Shown piece by piece: positions 1-10,830 of a DNA stretch of 64,000 bases. Source of the stretch: Lethocerus indicus. Its lineage: Eukaryota > Arthropoda > Insecta > Hemiptera > Belostomatidae. Location of the stretch: positions 4,398,501-4,462,500 of the forward strand of contig JACDQD010000106.1 in the NCBI GenBank assembly GCA_019843655.1. The letters run 5' to 3'. A program made the position numbers and the translations under genes. Position 1 is the first letter of the stretch; each line of letters starts with the position of its first letter. The notes beneath the pieces were generated by a model. That model searched no databases, was not told where the DNA came from, and saw only the letters and a list, made by a program, of their open reading frames with translations.

Positions 1-36
1 CTTACATTCATGGAGTATTCTAAAAGAGCAAGTAGA

Positions 37-66
37 ACTTACCTGAAACAAGAAAAGTTTAAAGTT
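37..66 (-). promoter_or_regulatory. Ratchet-point-like splice motif (acceptor fused to donor)
   Basis: On the minus strand a pyrimidine-rich run (positions 66 to 46) leads into CAG at 45-43, followed at once by GTAAGT at 42-37. The junction is therefore CAG|GTAAGT, a good 3' splice site abutting a consensus 5' splice site with no exon between them. In Drosophila and other insects this arrangement marks recursive splicing sites in very long introns. It could instead be the start of an ordinary exon beginning GTAAGT, or chance. The window ends 36 bases downstream, so the exon alternative cannot be judged. Confidence 0.35.
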
Positions 67-2384
67 AATATACAAGAAAGAAACACATTAATACAGAGTT
101 GAAACTTGTAATCGAGGAATATAATGATTTAAACTCGTATATAATATAACAAATATAACTCAAGAAATGATACGGGTTGCATTCCAACTGGATTGTATAT
201 TAAAACTCATTATCATGATAGACGGAAAATTTGACAAAAGAGCACAACTGACAAAGACAGAAGACTGAAACAAGGTGGCTGCGGCGTTCTTTAACCTGTT
301 TAAAATGTTAAGTGAATCGGACCGTGAGTATCTGAGAGTCCGCATTTACAGCAATATTAATAATTCAGTCGCTACTGCCCCCACCCACTGAAAAATTAAT
401 TATTCAACCTTTAAACTTTGTTCAAAGTCTCCGGTCCAACTCGAATAACGAAAGAGATCATTCTTTTCCCCAAACAGAATGGGAGGGAATTGTCTAACCG
501 AATTGATTCCGTGTAGACGAATTAAATAATATTTATTAATCACGCGAGGAAAGCATTACTTATTCATTCTTATAGTTTTGTAAGGAATAAGTAGACGACA
601 TTCCGTTTTGTTATTTCGATTTGTTATCTTTATTTAAGTGATTATAAAAAATGAAACACCGAAGGTCAGTACGTTTAATACGGTTGGTATATTTTGATGT
701 TATATTAATGTAAATTTGGGAAGAATACTGATAAGAAAACTAGTACAGAGTATCTCTATCATTTTCGAAACGGGTTTTCCAGACCGAAAGGAGCACAGGG
801 AATTCTCCACTTATTTTTAGTCACTTCCTCTCAGACATTCTTGAGATTTTGAGCCTACACAAATATAGGCACAGTTCAGGTATGTTACTCCTTTTTCAGG
901 TTCCAAGGACCTTCCATCCAGCTTGGGTTTACTGGGGAACCAGCCAAAGCCAGAACTGAAAATTATGACAGGGCGAAGGCCGAAAATTATCGCTTTAATC
1001 AATTCTTAAGAGGCGAGGGCAGTCAATCAAGTCCAGTGATCGCATTATCGGACCGAAGGCGGTCTGAAATCCGACTTAGGGTTATTTATATTGTTCCGAT
1101 TGTTCCGCCCGTGGCGCAGTGACCTCGGCCTTAAATTTCGTCCGCTTTTAAAATATTTTTCCTCCAGGATAGGAATTAATGCATTCCCTTTTAACGTCCT
1201 AATTTAGTGCCCAGTCGCGGACTAATACCTTTTAAATCCAATACAGGGTGGTTATCGGTGCCATTGCCGCCATTTAACTGTCTCGTGCCGGCTAATGTCT
1301 CTTTCATGGCCGAACATTAAAAGAAAATGTAATAAAAAGAGAAAGAAATTACGGCCAGTAATGGATTAAAATGTAAATTGTGACGTTTGCGTTCAGATTC
1401 TACGTTGGACCGACAGTATAGTACGGGAGAATCAAAATGGCGAAACGACATAGCTTCGGCGTGATGATGTTTTACAGATATTCGATATCTTGCAATGGAA
1501 TTTATTACATTGTTTTTGTAATCAGTCAGAAATAACCGGCCATGAGATATATCCGTAGTATAAAACCACCGGTCTCGCGATCCCTCCTAAGACATCATTC
1601 CTACTCTAGCGAGATCGGTTTTGGCTCCTCTAGTATTTTAAAATAAATCACATAAACATGTAAATACTGTGACGATTAAACGTTAGCCGTTTGACTACGT
1701 TGGCCATGAAGAAGAAAGTTAGGTGTACCGCTGAAAACACGTATAAAATTTATGTTCCTGATACTTTTGCTGTTTTGTTGCTGATATGTTCCTGTTATGT
1801 ACTCTTGTGTGAGTATGAGTATATCTAATAAGCAGTCGCAAGTATAGTATGAAATAAATACTTTATGCTGTTCAGTATGTCATTTGAATGAATCTATTTA
1901 ATTTGAGCTCTACTTTTGCTGGGTGGAGAGTATTCAATGAGAAACACGCAGGGGTTTAATCACGACTTGAAATTTAAATTAAGTGTAACCTAAATTTATT
2001 AAAAACTGGTTATTTACATCCTGAATATTTGCACTGTAACGGGTTCCAGTCACACTTGACCATCACCAGCACAATGAATTCTTGAATGGCAGGGCCGGTC
2101 TCAAGTTTGATACCGAATTCAAAGAGGGGTCAAGACCAGAGTTAAAAAATAGGACATTTTTAACAAGTTTAAGAATAGTTTAATATAATATATGATAAAA
2201 TGAGTAAACCTCATAACGATCGAAGGCAGTACAGTCCTGCAAGGTCACGTGGTTTGTCCGCACATGTTCTTACATGACTGACAACGTTGCCTTTGCAGTA
2301 AAATAAACCGACGTCCTTTCCTGTTCAAACGGCTTCATCTATAATTCTCGATTAAACAACAGACAAAAGCTGAATACAACATAC
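67..2384. other. Gene-free stretch
   Basis: AT-rich DNA with a more CpG-rich patch at about 1020-1320. A frame without an ATG runs on the plus strand from about 852 to a TGA near 1120, and a fair acceptor (pyrimidine run then CAG) ends near 896 inside it. No donor or known domain supports it as an exon, and its length is what chance gives. Nothing else is recognisable. Confidence 0.4.
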
Positions 2385-2700
2385 GTCATTACTTATAAGA
2401 TTCTGCAGAAAAAATACGGAATAACATGATCAAGAGAGTTCTTGGAAATTTTTCCTGACAAGAGCAGGAATGATTTCATATCAAAAGAATTGGACAAATT
2501 AGGACTCAACGTAAAAAATTTAAGAGAATAGGACTATGAAAGTGGGACCAACATTAACGGGGACATCTCTGGTGTCCAATCACAAATTTTAAAAATTAAT
2601 CCTCCGGCTTTTTCATTCACTGTTCCCGGCTCTCTTCTATACACAACAGTTATTAAGTATGCTACTTCCGCTTGAAGTGATATTTCATTATCACCGTTCT
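2385..2700 (+). pseudogene. hAT-like transposase remnant (DUF4371/ZMYM-like), inactivated
   Basis: Reading from 2385 in one frame gives a stretch resembling the N-terminal half of hAT-type transposases of the DUF4371/zinc-finger-MYM-like group. Recognisable pieces are REFLEIFPDKS (about 2433-2465), ELDKLGLNVKN (about 2487-2519), an eroded RGQ-YDN-AN-M block that reads E-stop-DYESGTNINGD (2526-2564), then SGVQSQILKINPPAF (about 2568-2612). In intact relatives this order is FLEF, a linker, a leucine-rich IKNCRGQ-YDNG-NM block, GVQ..I..INP.A.F, then a cysteine and a histidine before a LNL motif. Here three in-frame stops (2427, 2529 and one near 2675) and the loss of the PC..H region show it is dead. 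No ATG, terminal inverted repeats or target duplication were found. The family link rests on motif order remembered from the family; the defects are read directly. Confidence 0.7.
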
Positions 2701-3024
2701 GTAATTATCGATGAATGGTCCTGGCTCTTGTACATTACAAAGGCGCCAGTGATTACACTGAAATTGTTCCAATTTTGATGACGGAACAAATCGATCTTTA
2801 GAGTCGATTCAATTTCGAGTTTTAATTTTGACTCGACAATAAATACATTGGGGTAAAATTATTGTCGGTCTCACTCGGTCCTTCGGTTGTAGAATCACAT
2901 TTCCCTTTCCTATTTCAGCCGGAGCCTGAAATAGAGAACAAGGGACTAACACCTCCCTCCCACCCTGCTTCCCACATTTCTTTCCTGTTTCCTCGCTCTC
3001 TTCTCTGGCCCCCCCCGCCACGCT
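2701..3024. other. Gene-free, unique sequence grading into CT-rich DNA
   Basis: From about 2940 the plus strand becomes pyrimidine-rich, leading into the CT microsatellite. Several overlapping frames here are by-products of low complexity. Confidence 0.4.
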
Positions 3025-3048
3025 TCTCTCTCTCTCTCTCTCTCTCTC
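3025..3048. repeat. (TC)12 microsatellite in a CT-rich block
   Basis: Twelve perfect TC units inside a wider C/T-biased block from about 2940 to 3100. Arginine/glutamate or serine/leucine runs in predicted frames here come from this repeat. GA/CT arrays can bind GAGA-type factors in insects, but nothing here shows that. Confidence 0.9.
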
Positions 3049-5920
3049 CTCCCTCCCCTTCCGCATCGTTCTTTCTATCTCACTCTCTCCCAGAGTGAAA
3101 TATTGCTCGCCCGTAATTGCGAACTGTGGAAAATAGCCCGGGGCCCATTCGAGCTCGGCGGAGAGTGAAAGTGAGCCGGGCGGGCACGTCATCGCTCAGA
3201 CGCGAACCTTCGTTTCCCCGATATTTTTCGTCCCGTTACGCATTAGGCGGTAACCCTTTCCGAACATTAACGGAAACCTTCGTTGCGGTTGAGTGTTTTT
3301 TTTTCAGAATATCGATATTTCTTTTATCCGAATGTAGTTGCGCAATATTTATACCCGGGCGGAAAAGACTGGCGGTTAGACAGACCTTCTGGATGTTCGT
3401 TATTCCCTTTCCATTTTCTTGACTGTCCCGCACATTGGATTGTCATGTCTCAACCGTCGTTTCCTTCTCACGATCGCCAGACTGCGAATTGAATTTCCTT
3501 TGCCTTATTATTGCTCATTAGTTGGTTCCCATTAAATTTTTCCCCAAATTCCAAGTTAAAATGCCACATCGATTTATTCAGAATGTTAAGTATTATATAA
3601 TTATCAATCAAAGTTTTTGGTTATGATAAACAAACAGAGTAAATACGTAGACGTTCTGACGCTGATTTAAATCAAACACTTGGTTGTCAAATGTGTACAA
3701 AGACACGGGATGGTGTGAAATACGGGAGGTTTTAATTTCGAATATCAAATTTATAATAGTACAGCTAGAATGTAACAATTCCATGACGTTTTAATATTGC
3801 AACGATCGTTTTAATGCAGCCTCTTCTGGGATAATAAATCTAAAAACCCTAAATTCTAACTGTACCTATACTATCTTCAATGATTAATTCGTCAGGGAAC
3901 TCCTTAATCTTAGTTTTTATTGCTACGTTGTCGCATCTCAGGCATTAAATAAGCCCTAATTTCAGCGGTGAAACCCCTTAAAATTCAAATTGCCTTTTTG
4001 TGACCGATTTTCCTGGAAATCGCTCTCGGGGGTACTGTTCGGTTCAAGGTGGTTCTGCCGCTAATAACCATCTATAAATAACTTAATATTGCCAGTTTAC
4101 GTGGTCATTATTCTGACCGACTGCAAAATAAACCTTTGCGCGGAGGGCGGACGCCGAAATAATAAATAAAACTCCTCGGAGAAGAGATTTAGATATTCTT
4201 TTGCAGTATTAGAGATTGCAGTAGCGAGTATGCGGATATATTTGTGTGACAACAAGTATTTCCTGTAGCAGTCAGTTTTATTAGTACAAAAGAAATCAGT
4301 TTTTATTTCGTATATTATAAATAAACTAAATTATCAACGGTGTGACTAAATGAAAAATGCTATTTTGGCTAAAATACTGAAATCATACTGTTTTTGTTCG
4401 GTGTATCATGTACTCAGAACATATTTCATTCAACAGGGAACTCGGGGACTGATTTGACATTCACCGTCCGTTACACAGTAGTAGGCCACTGGTTCTGTGC
4501 ACGGAAGTTAACAGATGGTCAATACCAGGTGACCGAAGGAAGCCTGAGAGGAACAGGATGTAAAACAACACGAATAAACGAGGATATAAGCTGAATTATT
4601 TTTGGTATCTTGATTGTACGAATTGTACGGAAGAAAGAATGTCGAAATATTAAGTTAATATTAAATAATATTTAATAGATAACTATATCTAGTTTAATAT
4701 CTTTAGGTGTTGCTACCTAACACCGCTTTCGTACTTATTCCCTGCTATTGCTTCACTGTTCTAGCCAACAACGGTGACACAAGATGCGAGTCTATTTTGC
4801 GTCACTTTTTCTCCCTTGCGGTACTACTACTGGGCGGAGGAAACCCGTAGATCGTATAAAAACCTCTGGGTCCAGATTATAACGTCGTCGGTCGCATAAT
4901 TCTGTGGGGGGCTGGGTTAGCGGTGCGAGAACTCCAGGTGGCGTCGACCGCAACTTGTCCAACCTCCAGGCACCGCGTCAACTTAACAATCCTCGAATCG
5001 CTTTCATAACAGAGGAATCGTGAGTGCGTAATGTCGCGACTAGTCCGGAGATATTGTCAGAATTTCATTCAATCAACGTGCGAAAAAAAGCTCACATTCA
5101 ATTAATAGAAATACTACGATAATCGTCCGGGATCGAAAAGCGTGGCCTGTGTGAGTGACAGGCGGTAATAATGAAAATTAAGTAATGCAACTATACGTGC
5201 CTTGCTTAAATGCACTTCAGAAATAAACTCGCCGTAAAAAGGAGATTGCCGGCGACATTATACGTCACTGTTTATTTCCGGCGCTCTGTTTATATTCATG
5301 CTCACGAATGGCTGTACCGTTTACTGCGGCAGTAACATGGCGAATATAATTTTACGAGCGGACACACGGTCTGAGGACGATTATAACAACTCCATTGTGG
5401 ACTGGGCGGCGGGCGGTTTACCGAGGTCCGCTTATAGCGTTTGGACATTTCCAGCCGTACAAATTGCACCCGAAACCGCTGTAAAACCGACGCTCCGGAG
5501 ACAGGATACTCAATTAATTTGAGGCGCTTCACCGAACATTAGGGTACCCGGAAGTTTTAGTTCGAAGGAATAACGGAAAACGGATTTTAAAAGAACTGTT
5601 TCCCTTCAATCAAAGAAATAAACACGTAAATTATCATGTGTAAATATAAATAAAATGGCTTGAGATCACTCATAGAACGTAAACACAAAAAAAGTATCGC
5701 ATATTTTGATTTTTGCTATCTGTCTCTCTCCGCGAATTTTCGTTGGGGATAGTTTTCCTCGAATCAGAGCAAACCGCCCTATCACTGTCCCGCCACTTGG
5801 AGGCGTTCGCGTTGTCTACCGACAGTGGGAGAAACCTAGCAGGTATTGTGTACTGAGGGTATATCAGGAAAGAGTGTGGCGTTATGCGAGGGTCACGGCG
5901 AATGTCGGTGAGGAGGAGGT
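3049..5920. other. Gene-free stretch
   Basis: Mixed AT-rich and CpG-richer DNA with no recognisable coding or repeat family. At 3318-3329 there is a short palindrome around ATCGAT. A TATAAAAA at about 4855-4862 sits in GC-richer DNA, but I see no convincing initiator at the right distance. The open frames at 4394-4594 and 5298-5522 have no recognisable domain. Confidence 0.4.
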
Positions 5921-5942
5921 GGCCGGCTATAAATAGGCCGGC
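5921..5942 (+). promoter_or_regulatory. TATA-box/MEF2-like site between two GGCCGGC repeats
   Basis: TATAAATA at 5928-5935 is flanked on both sides by the 7-mer GGCCGGC (5921-5927 and 5936-5942). With its neighbours it reads CTATAAATAG, which fits a strong TATA box and also the MEF2 consensus CTA(A/T)4TAG. A reverse CCAAT (ATTGG) follows at about 5945. No obvious initiator is seen about 30 bp downstream, and no transcript is predicted, so promoter activity is an inference from motif and symmetry only. Confidence 0.3.
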
Positions 5943-6120
5943 TGATTGGGGCAGATGTTGTGTGCGGGCCCACCTGGCCCCAGCCCCTCCATTATCTTCC
6001 ACCTGCATCGAGGCCCCACCAACTTGAAGTGGACCCACGCATTACGCCGACAGACGATTATCTCAAAGACCCGACGCTGAAAATATCTCCCTGCGGGAAC
6101 TTGTTTTCCACTGCCTTGGT

Positions 6121-6638
6121 GGAGGAAGCCATTCCTGACCGATCGAACAGATTTCATACAAAACCGAATGCACGACAAGTCTTAACCGCCAAAACCGTAG
6201 CTGATCCCCTCCAGTAGACAGAGAGAGTTTTCAATTCGGTCACTAGAATCCTTATAGAAAATATATTTTTAGAAACTACACGAAGACTATTCGACGACAT
6301 GGTTACATGTGGTAAATATCACTCATAATGTAGATATTTTACAAATAGTAAGACAGGGATACAAGACCCTTCCCAACTCTGGCGCAGCTTTACTCATAAG
6401 CGTCAGTACATTACCACTTTTTTTAAATGAACGTGTCAATTAAGACCAGGAATCTCTATAACTAATTAACTAATCTAAACCCTGGCAATTTATCCTCAGT
6501 TCGAGTTTTTTCAGGAAGGAATGAAAGAGATATCATTGCGTTTAAGATCTCTGAGGTGTCGCTAAGGTCCAACTGGATTGTAGTCTGAAGGGAGGCAGAT
6601 TAGAACGTCAATCGGTCGGACCGCCGATCCAATAAGGC
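6121..6638 (+). repeat. Segment S, copy 1 of a 0.5-kb dispersed duplication
   Basis: This 518-bp segment recurs in the same orientation at 14463-14974. The two match almost base for base, with about seven substitutions and one 6-bp gap (extra bases at about 6591-6596 here). The matching block begins at GGAGGAAGCC and ends at AATAAGGC in both. I see no terminal inverted repeats, poly(A) tail or coding capacity, so its class is unknown. The low divergence means a recent copying event. Confidence 0.9.
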
Positions 6639-9600
6639 GCGGGGGCTCCGAAGCCCGGGGATGTACTTAATTCTGGCCGCTAATTGCGGACGCCGTATTT
6701 TCCACGAATTTAGGGGACGGTTCTTAGTCCCCTCGAAAGTTAGGCTTAATACTGCATGCCCGGCGGCGGCGGCGGTTCGATGCATTGTTTAAGCGTCGGC
6801 CTCCTGAGAGGTATCGAACGGCTCCGCGAGCCCCCTCTAAGTGACTGTATAAAGGGCCTGAATTTTTAATTACAGTCGACACCCGAGTCGCAGGTTGGCG
6901 GCTGACTTTAGACGATCTTGTCGCCACCAACCAGAAGCTATCCCAAAGTATTCAGAACTCGCACCGACTCTGCACCTGCTGCACAACTTGTCCTAAGAAA
7001 AAACCTCGGTAGGTATACATTATACATAAGGAAACTAGAATATATTGGAACCAAACGTTACAGAAACGTAAACCAGTCGCATGATTTGGCAATGGCTATC
7101 ACATATGAATGCTTAAAACCCCAACAAAGAATTATATTACCCCACTAATCCTGTAATAACGAATTTCAGATACTCAATTATTTACTAACTTATTAACTTT
7201 AACTCATGCAAACCTTCTCTTTGTACTGTTATGTCTATAGACATTACTCTGTTAATAATTAAGTATGCAAAAAAATATGAAATAATGAATTCTGTATTTG
7301 CTAATATGCGAGTATGAATAATTGGGCGTTGACGGATTCATCTTTTCAACCATTTCAATTGACTTAACAGGAAAGCATAAAGTATAAGAAGATAGGAATA
7401 GTATTTAGCCCATTAAATTATCATCCGCTTAAATTTCCTGCCCAGATGGAGGTTTTGGAGAGGAAGTGCTGATGCGAACAGGCGGTCGAATCAGCGTAAC
7501 AAAATGTAAACAGAGCTGCTCAACTACCTCGCCCTCCAAGTCCTCCGCCAAGTCCCCCGGCTGTGTGCCCACTAACCCCACTAGCCCGACATCTGATAGA
7601 ACTGCAGTCTCGGGTCCAACACCGAGCAGGAATCGAGCCGCATCCCCCCCGAATTTAAATTAGGCGACTGCGGGAGAAAGCGGGCATTATGCGGTCTCGA
7701 TAAGACATGCACCTCTTCCTTTCTCTCTCTCTCTCCTTCTCTCTCAAACACACAGCAGCTAAACATCGAGTTAATAATTAACAACCGAACAACATGACTT
7801 TTAATAAGAGGATTTCCTTGGAAAATTAAACGCGAAAATATCGCGAATGCCATATCCTCCCCCCGTGGGCGGGGAGGGGATTTAATATTAAAACTTTTTA
7901 TATTTCCTAGGCAATGAATAATGGCTTCCTGGCATATTTTCGGATGTTTAATAACGCCATTATTTTCCTCAGGTATGAAAGTGACATTACAACATTCTTC
8001 ACCGAAAGAATAGGTTTAATAAAATACCTTTTGTTGCCTACTTGGTACTGCTTTGGACCAGTAATAACCGTGTTACAAGCGCACGTTGGCTCCATTCTTA
8101 AAGTCGCAACCGATCAAGAATCAAAAGAGCGAGTGACTACAAGAGTGATTACTTGCAAACAATCACGAATCCCACAAACATTTACTTAAAATGAATATTA
8201 TGTTTTTCGCTCCGAATTCAGTACTAATAGGAAAATAATAGCCCCAGTACCCAGTAATTAAAGATTTTATAAATATCTTCCGAGACATTAAGGGAGCCTG
8301 TGTTATGTGAATTTCATCCAAACGAACGGTTTGTTTGTAGTAAACAATAGGTCCATTCCGGGATACGGGCGCGATGATTTACTTAAATGTTGTTGAATAT
8401 AAATCAGGTAACGTTTTAATCGAACGCGACTCAGTTATATAAGTTAGTGGCCACTAAAAGTTGCAGCCGCTTTCTAATCGGGACACTGTGCCCGACAACC
8501 GCGGAGATGCATAACACGGCTAAAGTTCGGAGATTGTGGAAGGAGGAGGAGGACTCGGAGAGGGGCGTTAAGTCAACTCCAATTAAAAATTAAGTTGGCC
8601 GATACTAAGGTGCGGGAGTTGAGTGGGGCGCCGAAGTTGAAACGTGGACGGGTTTAGGAGGGCCGTAGACTGGGCTAAGTGAGGACGGGCTTGTTAATTA
8701 GACCGGAGGCAGGAGCGAGCACTGAGATAGAGAGGCGGTAGCGGTAAAGAGGCCCCGTCCCCATGTCCTCCTATGTCGGTTAACACTCAGGTGCTAGCCT
8801 CACCTCCGGCTAGCCTCGGACTGACACCTTCTACTCTTTAGTCCATTCTACGGCCGTCGGTATAACGCCTAGGAAGGAAACTTAGCACCCGGTCGGTGTT
8901 TTTAGCAGATTAAAGCTAACGTTCAATAAATATTAAATAAGAATTTAATATGAAATATTTTATTATATTAATATTACTTCTGAAATTTTAATTTTAATTA
9001 CATTTTCATAACTACCGGACACGTGCTTTATTACATTTTTAAAAGATGTGTAATGCCCTCGAATCATTCGTGTTAACGAATCTGTACATTTAATGTAATC
9101 ATTTTAAAAACGTCGCAGGAACCAGTTTTGCTGTATGAAACAAGCCATTGTTTGAGCGAGGCCGACTTCGTTTAAACTTCTACTCGGAGTTACGCCGTGT
9201 TGTCGTGAACTAGACGGCGATCCTTTCAAAAAGCCCGGCACGTAAGGGGACACCCTCGGCAAGGCTCCTGGGGTCTCCTTTTCTTGATGAGAGGGAGTTG
9301 AAAATATGAGGGCCAGGAGCAAAGTAAGCCGAGACGGGACTTCCGTTTCCTTCAAACCGAGACCGAGTCGCTTTGTTCGGCACGGCCGGATATTGCGGGG
9401 GAGACTCCTGTCCACCGAGCCTCTTGCGAACACAATGAGGCTATCTGCTACCGAGAGAGGGAGAGAGCTAGTTGCCCACTTCACAAGACGCCTATGCGAA
9501 ATCTAATAGGCCCCGTTCCAGGTTGGTTCGCGGCCACAAATGCGACGAACAGTAACGGATCGATTACCGTTCTCCTTGTTATAGTAAATATAACAGAAAG

Positions 9601-10031
9601 ACGACAGACGGAGGAATAACGCCACCACGACAGTAAATTTTCATACAATTAGGAGAAGTTAGTACAGCTTGTTGAAGAATCGAACAGTTCATTCTTTGTT
9701 TAGTTCTTTGAACCGCTACTCGATTTTATCCACACATTAATTGCCGTTTATCTATTTAATTTATGTTGAGGAAGCGGTCGTTTAGAAGAACAACCCTCGA
9801 CACGTACGTCCATTTCATTTTAATAATCTTGAGCTCACCCGCCTCAGTGAAATTAAACGTCGAAAACAGCCCGGCATAAAAGTAGCTGAATTTCAACCGT
9901 CCGATGGGAATATCGAAATTCGAGAGGAATTATCAAACGTCGAAAATATTCATGAGATTAAAGCGGGGCTGGCAAATCGGATCTGTATGAAAACTGCATT
10001 TCGATAAATAAATAAAAGGGAAATAAGGCAG
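6639..10031. other. Gene-free stretch with GC-rich islands
   Basis: GC/CpG-richer islands lie at about 6600-6840, 8480-8880 and 9100-9500, separated by AT-rich DNA. At 7911 a fair acceptor (pyrimidine run then TAG) precedes a 91-codon frame beginning ATG at 7914; a second acceptor-like CAG followed by GTATGA sits at 7970-7978. Neither is backed by a recognisable protein. A hairpin with 9-bp arms and a 4-nt loop lies in AT-rich DNA at about 8932-8955. Confidence 0.4.
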
Positions 10032-10106
10032 TAACGGAAGGGGTTAGTGCCGTGAGGGCGGGGGAGTCTAAGCCGATTCGGGCTTTTATAAATAGTTGAA
10101 ATCATG
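10032..10106 (+). repeat. Degenerate module, copy 1, with TATAAATAG
   Basis: Contains TATAAATAG at 10087-10095. Around it, 23 of 28 ungapped positions match the stretch at 10801-10828, and a second block about 50 bp upstream (around TAACGGA) matches 16 of 23 positions of the block before 10760. The copies share orientation and nearly the same internal spacing. On the minus strand both also encode a similar short peptide pattern (S-T-I-Y-K-x-P-x-R), a by-product of the DNA match or a sign of old coding. Family unknown. Confidence 0.5.
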
Positions 10107-10738
10107 ACAGCGTCTTTTTTCCATCTTTCTGGTTGCATCCCGCAGTCAGCTCAAATATACTTTTCAATACTTAAGTAGAGCTAATTCCCGGCCGGAGTCG
10201 GAGCCAAGAACCAAGTTACAAAAATATAAAACAGCGTTTTATGAATAGTGTAGTCCTAACAGTGTTTTCCGGTTCAAATTCGTAAACTGACAAACGGACT
10301 ATTAGGAACGCGGACAGGTCTTACAAAAACTCAAAAAACTTTTAATACTCGGCCTAACGTAAATAATAGAAATATATTTATTACGCCGGTGGAGATAGGC
10401 ATGTCCGCAATGTGTTGACCAATTAATTGCTTGTTTTTCGGCCGCGAAAAAAGTAGAAATCGGTAAACTAATTCTAAATCTGTTGCTGTTTGGAGGGGTA
10501 TCTCATTTTTGTCGAAATTTTTCCTCATTTTATTTAATGCCATCTATTTATGAAAGTTTTTATGGGTCCTGGAACGGCCGGAATAGAAGTCAATTTCCCG
10601 TGTTCAACCCGTTTACAGAGGATCTAAATTGAAGACCGTCTGCCGCCGGTACCTCTATCGCGATGACACCCGCGGCCGACAGTCCTCCTACATCACTGGA
10701 TGCGGACCGAGTATAAATAGTCGGGGGACTCGAAAACC

Positions 10739-10830
10739 AATAACGGAGTAGGGCGGTGCCACCGTAATGCCGCCCGGGCCTCCTAATACGGGACGGCAAT
10801 TTATAAATAGTGGAAAACACGGTAGCGGCG
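10739..10830 (+). repeat. Degenerate module, copy 2, with TATAAATAG
   Basis: Partner of the module at 10032-10106. It carries TATAAATAG at 10802-10810. Another TATAAATAG sits just upstream at 10712-10720, so three occur in about 720 bp on the same strand. The surroundings (10570-10960) are GC-rich and contain CCGCGG-like CpG clusters. The module may be an old repeat fragment or a duplicated regulatory element. Confidence 0.5.

Noticed and set aside
1559..1600. TATAAAA with a TCATTC initiator-like word downstream
   Set aside because: The spacing from TATA to the initiator A is about 38 bases, too long for a standard core promoter.
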